A stretch of DNA of 8,957 nucleotides. Source: Capsulimonas sp. (GTDB lineage Bacteria > Armatimonadota > Armatimonadia > Armatimonadales > Capsulimonadaceae). Made by a program: the position numbers and the translations under genes. Every line of letters begins with the position of its first letter. Within the stretch, counting starts at the first letter, position 1. Shown here piece after piece: positions 1 to 4,983 of the stretch. The notes below the pieces were generated by a model, which was not told the DNA's origin, did no database searches, and saw only the letters and a list, made by a program, of their open reading frames with translations. The DNA lies in NCBI GenBank assembly GCA_025963815.1, contig JAOQAA010000373.1, positions 1-8,957 of the forward strand. The letters are read 5' to 3'.

Positions 1-1
1 T

Positions 2-286
2 AACACCCAGAATCGAAATGCGGCGCGGCTGAAGCACGATGACGAACTGCACAATACCCAGAACCGTAATGCCGCTCGACTCAAGCACGACGACGAACTT
101 CACAACACGCAAAACCGTAATGCCGCTCGGTTGAAGCACGACGACGAACTGCATAACACGCAAAACCGAAACGCAGCTCGGTTGAAGCATGACGACGAAC
201 TGCATAACACGCAAAACCGAAACGCGGCGCGGCTGAAACATGATGATGCGCTGCACAACTATCAGAACCGCAACGCCGCCCGCCTT
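2..286 (+). repeat. 51-bp in-frame tandem repeats (one partial plus five copies)
   Basis: Full units lie at 32-82, 83-133, 134-184, 185-235 and 236-286, with a partial unit at 2-31. All are exactly 51 bp, with no gaps between them. Neighbouring inner copies differ at 4 to 8 positions, all silent, and the last copy also has two coding changes. Further copies probably lie to the left of the window. Confidence 0.95.
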
Positions 287-355
287 GCGGCGGACCGTAA
301 GGCTCGCTGGGCAGCAGTCCAGGCCGCAAAGGCCGAGGCGGCGAAGAAGCACTAA
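2..355 (+). CDS. 17-residue tandem-repeat protein, C-terminal part (5' end outside window)
   Basis: The frame is open from the left edge to TAA at 353-355, so the start and N-terminus are missing. The visible 117 residues are one partial and five full copies of a 17-residue unit, KHDDELHNTQNRNAARL, followed by an Ala/Lys-rich tail of about 22 residues (from AADRKARW to AAKKH). The four internal copies and the partial one are identical in protein but differ at the DNA level only at synonymous sites, which shows the frame is translated and under selection. The last copy has Glu to Ala and Thr to Tyr changes, as is usual at the edge of a repeat array. The unit is hydrophilic, rich in Asn, His, Asp and Arg, with no Cys and only one Trp in the tail. 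It could form a helical rod or stalk, and the His/Asp content could bind metal, but both are inference. I do not recognise the family. The gene ends just before a strong terminator. Confidence 0.8.
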   Translation, partial: NTQNRNAARLKHDDELHNTQNRNAARLKHDDELHNTQNRNAARLKHDDELHNTQNRNAARLKHDDELHNTQNRNAARLKHDDALHNYQNRNAARLAADRKARWAAVQAAKAEAAKKH

Positions 356-372
356 GCTTTGGCTTACCGATT

Positions 373-416
373 AAAAAAGCGCCCCTCCCCAAAACGTTGG
401 AGAGGGGCGCTTTTTT
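373..416. terminator. Bidirectional intrinsic terminator
   Basis: A perfect 15-bp inverted repeat pairs 373-387 with 402-416. The core is GCGCCCCTC/GAGGGGCGC and it is flanked by six A/T pairs. On the plus strand the stem ends in a T-run (411-416, then ATTTT), so it ends the repeat-protein transcript. On the minus strand it also ends in six Ts, so it ends the dinG-pduO-bcp-GH43 operon. The right arm overlaps the first two bases of the GH43 stop codon (415-417). Confidence 0.93.
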
Positions 417-1332
417 ATTTTGCGCTCAACGCTGATTGCAGACGCTCGAAATCGGCGTCGGTGATTTCAAAGACGCTGCCATGTCGCGCGTTCACAGGGA
501 AATCCGCCTCGGGCAAGATGCGCCAATTGAGGAGATCGTCCGATACGGAAATCCCATATCCGTTCGCCATACAATAGTCGTAGGCGAGATACCAAGGTCC
601 GGCCTCCGACGGGCGGTAAAGCGACGGTCCTTCCGTGAGCTGTGGCGTAATCGCCTCGGTGACAACGGTATAAGGACCATCGAGCGCGGGAGCGGTTGCG
701 ACGCGCATAAAGCGATGCTCGCCGTGTTTGTAGCCGAAACGCTCATCTTTGAAGATCAGGAACCACTGGCCATTGCTGGGGATAATGGTGGCGTCAATCA
801 CCGTGTACCCGGCGTCGAGAAGAATTTTTGGCGGCGTGAACGTCTCGAAGTCTTTGGTGCGGGCGCAGAAGATCCGGCTGTCGTCCCAGCCATGCTCTCC
901 GTACGAGGTTGACCAGAAAACGAAGTAGTTTTCCTGATCTTCGTCGTAAAAGAACTCTGGAGCCCAGGCGCTTCGCGCCCGCTCATCACCCCGAATGATG
1001 GGGATGTAGCGCTGATCTTCCCAAGTCACCAGATCGCGAGATCGGGCGTAGCCGATGTCGCGCCTCGTCGGTCCACCCGTCGCCAGCAAGTGGTGCCAGC
1101 CATCTGGCCCCTTGCGAATAAAGGGATCGCGGATGATGTACTGTCCGGCGATTGAGTTCAAGACGGGCTTGTTGTCGTTGAGCGGCGTCCACTTCACTCC
1201 ATCGTCGCTATAGGCCAGATGGAGCGATTCAGAAGACATCGTTTCTTCTGTCAATAATACAGATTCGACGCCGTTGGGAGTGATCTCAACCCGATCGCCA
1301 TAGATCTGCCGAAAATAGCTGAAAATCCACAT
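415..1332 (-). CDS. GH43-like glycoside hydrolase (five-bladed beta-propeller)
   Basis: This is a 305-residue protein, probably cytoplasmic because no signal peptide is visible. It looks like a GH43-type (clan GH-F) enzyme that would hydrolyse arabinose-, xylose- or galactose-containing glycans. The expected catalytic triad is present in order: Asp69 in RDPF (base), Asp180 in VIDAT (pKa modulator) and Glu234 in TEGPS (acid). The SLHLAYSDDG and SAWAPEFFYD segments are also typical of propeller blades. The frame extends upstream to 1374, but I chose ATG 1332: it gives the strand FSYFRQIYG at the N-terminus, starts 4 nt after the bcp stop, and has GGAG at 1344-1347. The longer version would overlap bcp by about 38 nt. 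A start at 1239 (MSSESLHL) would remove the first strand. It is the last gene of the operon and has no sugar-gene neighbours, so its substrate cannot be told. GH32, GH62 or GH130 relatives share the fold and are a remote alternative. Confidence 0.8.
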   Translation of the reverse strand: MWIFSYFRQIYGDRVEITPNGVESVLLTEETMSSESLHLAYSDDGVKWTPLNDNKPVLNSIAGQYIIRDPFIRKGPDGWHHLLATGGPTRRDIGYARSRDLVTWEDQRYIPIIRGDERARSAWAPEFFYDEDQENYFVFWSTSYGEHGWDDSRIFCARTKDFETFTPPKILLDAGYTVIDATIIPSNGQWFLIFKDERFGYKHGEHRFMRVATAPALDGPYTVVTEAITPQLTEGPSLYRPSEAGPWYLAYDYCMANGYGISVSDDLLNWRILPEADFPVNARHGSVFEITDADFERLQSALSAK

Positions 1333-1336
1333 CTGT

Positions 1337-1813
1337 TTACAAGCTCCGCAGGAACTCCAGAACCTTTTCGGCATGCTGATCGACTTTGACCCGTGGGTAG
1401 ATCTTCGCGATCTTGCCGTCTTTGTCGATCACAAACGTCGTGCGCTCAATGCCCATATAGGTTTTGCCGTAGTTCGTCTTTTCCTTCCAAACGCCGTAAG
1501 CCTCGGCGATGGCGTGGTCGGGATCGGAGACGAGCGGGAAGGGAAGCGTGAACTTTTCCGAGAACTTGGCGTGGGATGTGGCGTCATCGGGGCTGATCCC
1601 CAAGATCACCGCACCAACGGCTTCGTAATCGGGCCGATGGTCGCGGAAGCCGCAGGCCTGAGTGGTGCAGCCGGGGGTATCGTCCTTCGGATAGAAGTAA
1701 ACGACGACGTACTTGCCGAGGTAATCGACGAGCGAAATCGTGCTTTCGCCTTCGCGGGTAACGGCGGGGGCGCTGAAAGCGGGGGCCTCGGCGCCAACGG
1801 TGATTTCGGACAT
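1337..1813 (-). CDS. bcp: Thioredoxin-dependent peroxiredoxin, Bcp/PrxQ type
   Basis: This is a 158-residue cytoplasmic peroxidase that reduces hydrogen peroxide and organic hydroperoxides using thioredoxin. The diagnostic segment PKDDTPGCTTQACGFRD holds the peroxidatic Cys49 and, five residues later, Cys54, the resolving position in BCP/PrxQ proteins with an intramolecular disulfide. The ERTTFVID strand near residue 122 carries the conserved Arg, and YFYPKDDTPGC is the usual active-site approach. Length matches the family (about 150-160). The frame stays open to 1867, but ATG 1813 is the right start: AAGGAGA lies 6 nt upstream at 1820-1826, and the longer product would add a basic tail and overlap pduO. 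It follows pduO by 29 nt, and the GH43 gene starts 4 nt after its stop, so all are probably one transcript. Confidence 0.95.
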   Translation of the reverse strand: MSEITVGAEAPAFSAPAVTREGESTISLVDYLGKYVVVYFYPKDDTPGCTTQACGFRDHRPDYEAVGAVILGISPDDATSHAKFSEKFTLPFPLVSDPDHAIAEAYGVWKEKTNYGKTYMGIERTTFVIDKDGKIAKIYPRVKVDQHAEKVLEFLRSL

Positions 1814-1819
1814 TGTGTC

Positions 1820-1826
1820 TCTCCTT
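1820..1826 (-). promoter_or_regulatory. Shine-Dalgarno site of bcp
   Basis: Read on the minus strand this is AAGGAGA, 6 nt before ATG 1813. It is the best ribosome-binding site in the operon and fixes the bcp start, ruling out the 18-residue upstream extension. Confidence 0.85.
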
Positions 1827-1842
1827 CGATGTCTAGTAAGAG

Positions 1843-2394
1843 TTACGGGCGCGCTGGGCGCTCCCAAATCGGCTCGGCGGCGCCTGCCCTGTGGTTGGCG
1901 AGACGAGCAAGAACGAAAAGATGGTCGCTGAGACGGTTTAGATAACGCTGCAATTCGCCGCTGACCGGCTCCTGGGATGCAAGCGAAGTCACCAATCTCT
2001 CCGCCCGGCGGCTGACAGCCCGGGCGATGTGCAGCTGCGCGCCGCCGGGCGATCCGCCAGGAAGAATGAAGTGGCGCAGCGGCTCCAGCTCCGTTTCAAA
2101 GGCGTCGATCTCTGCTTCCAAACGTTCTGTGGCGTCGTCTTGAATTCTTGGAACCGTGTCGCCACGCTCCAGAGGCGTTGCGAGATCGGCGCCGACCTCA
2201 AAGAGCTCCCCTTGAATGCGCGTGACCACGGCGCGCACCTGGGCGTCCTCGATCAGCGGCAGCGCCGCGCCGAGAAAGGCGTTGCACTCGTCGACGGTCC
2301 CATAAGCCCAGACGCGCAATGCGTCCTTGGAGACGCGCTGTCCGCCGTAAAGGCTTGTTTCGCCGGTATCGCCGGTCTTGGTGTAGATCTTCAT
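1843..2394 (-). CDS. pduO: Cob(I)alamin adenosyltransferase, PduO type
   Basis: The protein (183 residues) transfers the adenosyl group from ATP to cob(I)alamin or its precursors, making coenzyme B12. The PduO/MMAB family signature is complete: N-terminal TKTGDTGETSLYGG (residues 5-18) for the ATP phosphates, the acidic YGTVDECNAFLG helix (31-42), and the arginine motif RAVSRRAER (125-133). These are followed by NRLSDHLFVLAR (153-164). It is a single-domain enzyme of usual length and helical-bundle type. Its ATG overlaps the TGA of the helicase gene upstream (ATGA, 2391-2394). No strong ribosome site is seen beyond GGAAAAG, so translation is probably coupled to dinG. No other B12 gene or riboswitch is visible here. 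Confidence 0.95.
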   Translation of the reverse strand: MKIYTKTGDTGETSLYGGQRVSKDALRVWAYGTVDECNAFLGAALPLIEDAQVRAVVTRIQGELFEVGADLATPLERGDTVPRIQDDATERLEAEIDAFETELEPLRHFILPGGSPGGAQLHIARAVSRRAERLVTSLASQEPVSGELQRYLNRLSDHLFVLARLANHRAGAAEPIWERPARP

Positions 2395-4394
2395 AGGGGT
2401 AACTTTTCCGAAGGCTGAGCCTCTGTTTCCGGCGTATAAAATCGCGTGACGTCTTCCATAAAACGGGTCACCGGCGAATGGGGCAGGAACTTCATAATGT
2501 CCGAACCGTAGCGCTTGGTCACAAGGCGCGTGTCGAGCAGGGCGACCACGCCCCGGTCACCGACGCCGCGCATCAGGCGGCCGAAGCCCTGCTTGAGCCG
2601 AAGCTGAGCCTGGGGGAGGGCGTAGTCGTTGAACCAGTCGCCCCCTTCCGCCGTGATTTGATCGACGCGCGCTTTATGCAGAGGGCTGTCCGGCATGGCG
2701 AAGGGAATACGGTCGATGATGACGAGGCGCAGTCCGTGGCCGGGAATGTCGACGCCCTCCCAGAACGACTGCGCGCCGAGCAAGACGGCGTTTTCCTGGG
2801 ACTTGAACGCCTCGACCAGGCGCGCATTCGGCATCTCCCCTTGACGCAGCAGTGGGTAGGGCAGGTTCGCGCCCAGCAATTGCTCGTGCACGACATTCAG
2901 GGCGCGATGCGAGGTAAACAGCAAAAATGCGCCGCCTTTGGAGGCGTCGAGCAGACGGATGATCTCCTCGACGACTTCGTAGGCGTAACCCGGCGCTTCG
3001 CTTGGCGGCGGCAGACGGCGCGGGATGTAAACCAGCGTATTGGCGGCGTAGTCAAACGTGGAATCGACCAGGGTTTCCGTAACCTTGGTGTCCTCGGGAG
3101 GAATGCCGAGGCGCTCACGAAGATATTCAAAGCTGCCGTTGGTGGAGAGGGTCGCCGAAATCAGCGTGGCGCCGACCCGCCGGTTGTGCGCCCAGAGGGT
3201 GGGGCCGAGCAGCGGCGCCACGGAGATCGGCGTGTAGTGCAGGGTTGTGATCGGGCCGCGGCGTCCGCCGCGATTTTGCGATCCCCAGCGCAGATAATTT
3301 TCGTCTTCGCCCTGGAAGATCATCGCCAATTCTTCTTTGGCGCGAGTGCACTGGCGGCGCAGGCCGTCGATCCGATCCTTCATGACGGGGTCGCCGCTGG
3401 TGTCCTGCTTGAGCAGTTCCAAAGCCAGACGATCCAGCAGCGCGCCCACGCCCGCGACTTGAGTTTGCGCGTTCTTCAGCGCGTGTGGCCCTTCCAAGGC
3501 TTCGCCCACGTTGAAATCGGGCTTGTTGATTCCGGCGAAGGGGCTGAATAGCTCCAGGCTGGACGCCTCCAGCGCCTTCAGACGCTCCTGATCCAGATCC
3601 AGCCGACGCGAGGCGCGCTTAACCTTGTCGATGAGTGAGGGGAGGCGTGACGAAGAGAAGGCGACCCCGAAGGCGCCGGCGGCGGCGGTCTCCAGATGAT
3701 GCGCCTCGTCGAAAATCACGTAATGATAATCCGGCAGCAAGTTCGCGTTCTGCTCGCCTCGTCCGCGCACGGCGAGATCGCTGAAGAACAGCGCATGATT
3801 GACGACCAGGATACTGGCGTCCTGCGCCTCGCGCTTCATGTTGTAATAGAAGCAGCGATCGAAAAACCGGCATTCCTGCCCCTTGCAGGTATCGACATTC
3901 GCCCGAATATCCATCCAGCCAGGATACGTAAAATCAAGCTCAGCCACGTCGCCGGTCTCGGTTGTCCCGCTCCATTTGCCGATCTGAATGAACTGCGGAT
4001 CGCCGGCGGTCCAAAGTTCGCCCCGACAGACATCGTAGTCTTGGAGGCAGAGATAGTTGCCCCGGCCTTTGAGCACGGCGGCTTCAAACGGCGTCGGCCA
4101 GATCGACTGCAGAAACGGGATGTCCTTCTCCAGCAGCTGGTTCTGAAGAGCGAGTGTCTGGGTGGAAATGACGACCTTGCGCTCCGGTGTCGCCATGGAC
4201 ACAGCGGGGATCAAGTAAGAGAGGGTTTTGCCGACGCCCGTCGCAGCCTCAATGAGGGAGACGCCGCCGCGCTTGCGCATCGACTGGAGTACGGCGGTGG
4301 CGACGGTCTGCTGCTGCGGCCGAACGGAGAATCCCGGCAGGGCTTTCGCGAGGAGGCCGTTCTTAGCGAAAAATGAATCGATCTTACTGCTCAT
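2391..4394 (-). CDS. dinG: DinG/YoaA-family Fe-S ATP-dependent DNA helicase
   Basis: This is a 667-residue superfamily 2 helicase of the XPD/DinG group, which unwinds DNA 5' to 3' and acts on forked, R-loop or damage-linked structures. Visible motifs in order: RPQQQ near residue 25 (Q-motif-like), Walker A ATGVGKT (51-57), DEAH box (229-232), SATL (413-416), QSFWEGVDIPG (542-552) and motif VI QGFGRLMR (602-609). Four cysteines between Walker A and DEAH (116, 170, 175, 181) match the 4Fe-4S cluster ligands, so the cluster is probably intact. There is no N-terminal exonuclease domain as in Gram-positive DinG, and the length is between E. coli YoaA and DinG, so orthology to either is open. The ATG at 4394 has AAGGA 4 nt upstream. 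It heads the operon and overlaps pduO by 4 nt. Confidence 0.95.
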   Translation of the reverse strand: MSSKIDSFFAKNGLLAKALPGFSVRPQQQTVATAVLQSMRKRGGVSLIEAATGVGKTLSYLIPAVSMATPERKVVISTQTLALQNQLLEKDIPFLQSIWPTPFEAAVLKGRGNYLCLQDYDVCRGELWTAGDPQFIQIGKWSGTTETGDVAELDFTYPGWMDIRANVDTCKGQECRFFDRCFYYNMKREAQDASILVVNHALFFSDLAVRGRGEQNANLLPDYHYVIFDEAHHLETAAAGAFGVAFSSSRLPSLIDKVKRASRRLDLDQERLKALEASSLELFSPFAGINKPDFNVGEALEGPHALKNAQTQVAGVGALLDRLALELLKQDTSGDPVMKDRIDGLRRQCTRAKEELAMIFQGEDENYLRWGSQNRGGRRGPITTLHYTPISVAPLLGPTLWAHNRRVGATLISATLSTNGSFEYLRERLGIPPEDTKVTETLVDSTFDYAANTLVYIPRRLPPPSEAPGYAYEVVEEIIRLLDASKGGAFLLFTSHRALNVVHEQLLGANLPYPLLRQGEMPNARLVEAFKSQENAVLLGAQSFWEGVDIPGHGLRLVIIDRIPFAMPDSPLHKARVDQITAEGGDWFNDYALPQAQLRLKQGFGRLMRGVGDRGVVALLDTRLVTKRYGSDIMKFLPHSPVTRFMEDVTRFYTPETEAQPSEKLPL

Positions 4395-4402
4395 TCTGTC
4401 CT

Positions 4403-4414
4403 TTATTGTACCTG
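4403..4414 (-). promoter_or_regulatory. Putative promoter -10 word upstream of dinG
   Basis: On the minus strand this reads CAGGTACAATAA, with the -10-like hexamer TACAAT at 4410-4405. No good -35 is seen 16-18 nt further upstream. The identical 12-mer precedes radA at 8423-8434. With standard spacing transcription would start near 4398, giving a leader of about 4 nt and leaving the AAGGA ribosome site (4399-4403) untranscribed. The promoter role is inferred. Confidence 0.45.
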
Positions 4415-4552
4415 TCCGCGCCCATCGCAGCGCCGCTGATGTTTAGATCCCCGCATTTCAGGTTAAAACTCCGGTGTGGGGAGCGATGTTCCGAGGGATA
4501 AACTTCCGAAGACCCAGAACTCCAACCCTGTTAACCAAAGACCAGACCGAAT

Positions 4553-4559
4553 GAGGAGA
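4553..4559 (+). promoter_or_regulatory. Shine-Dalgarno site of the small secreted protein gene
   Basis: GAGGAGA lies 6 nt before ATG 4566, and it decides the start against the 30-codon upstream extension from GTG 4476. In the 171-bp divergent gap I see no convincing sigma-70 promoter for this gene. The best pair, TTTAGA and TAAAAC around 4442-4469, is weak. Confidence 0.8.
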
Positions 4560-4565
4560 ATAATA

Positions 4566-4967
4566 ATGAAAATCCGAAACCTTTGTATTGCTGGCGCCGT
4601 TGCGGCTGCGTTCCTGTCCTTCTCCGCGCCGGCCACGCGCGCCGCCGATATGTCCTCAATGAGCGGCATTGATTATAAGCCGCTGATCCATCCGCTGTGG
4701 GACTACACGGATCTTCAGGGGGCGTCTGCTTACGGCCTGACCGACTCGCAAGTCGCGACCGTGGCTAAGATCGCCTGGAAGACCGGCTGGAGCTTTGACG
4801 CTGTACTGGCGATGGTTCAGCGCGGCGAAAGCTTTGGCGCAATCTCTCAAAAAGCGAACCTTCGCTTGAGCGACGTCACGGACTCCAGCGATGTTGAAAG
4901 CCAGATCGCGGCTTATAAAACAGCCTACGAGCACAGCGGCAAGGGCGCGATGTCCAGCAGCATGTAA
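4566..4967 (+). CDS. Small secreted protein of unknown function
   Basis: This is a 133-residue precursor. Residues 1-26 form a clear Sec signal peptide: basic MKIR, a hydrophobic stretch AGAVAAAFLSFSA, then ATRA with likely cleavage before ADMSS. The mature part of about 107 residues has no Cys and is probably mostly helical. A segment from YGLTDSQVATVAKIAWKTG to LAMVQRGESFGAIS looks like a small helical module with paired helices, where TGWSFDAVLAMVQRGESFGAI resembles helix-turn-helix-like segments seen in some secreted bacterial proteins (recollection, not a search). The C-terminus is Ser/Met rich. I do not recognise a named family. The gene stands alone, divergent from dinG and convergent with the radA operon, only 16 bp from the end of the membrane-protein gene. 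Confidence 0.85.
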   Translation: MKIRNLCIAGAVAAAFLSFSAPATRAADMSSMSGIDYKPLIHPLWDYTDLQGASAYGLTDSQVATVAKIAWKTGWSFDAVLAMVQRGESFGAISQKANLRLSDVTDSSDVESQIAAYKTAYEHSGKGAMSSSM

Positions 4968-4983
4968 TTGCTTCTGCTAGTCA

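Noticed and set aside
2..286. CRISPR array
   Set aside because: The 51-bp units are directly adjacent with no spacers, stay in one reading frame and differ only silently; this is a coding repeat.
81..392. 103-codon minus-strand open frame across the repeats
   Set aside because: It is the antisense shadow of the repeat gene and runs into the terminator; the silent-site pattern supports the plus-strand frame.
2395..2420. Cobalamin riboswitch upstream of pduO
   Set aside because: pduO overlaps the end of dinG, so there is no room for a leader, and no B12-box-like sequence was noticed.
2478..3551. 357-codon plus-strand open frame opposite dinG
   Set aside because: It lies antisense to a gene with all helicase motifs intact, and its product has no recognisable domain; such frames are common in GC-rich DNA.
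4476..4565. 30-residue N-terminal extension of the small secreted protein
   Set aside because: It would bury the signal peptide; ATG 4566 has a good ribosome site at the right distance.
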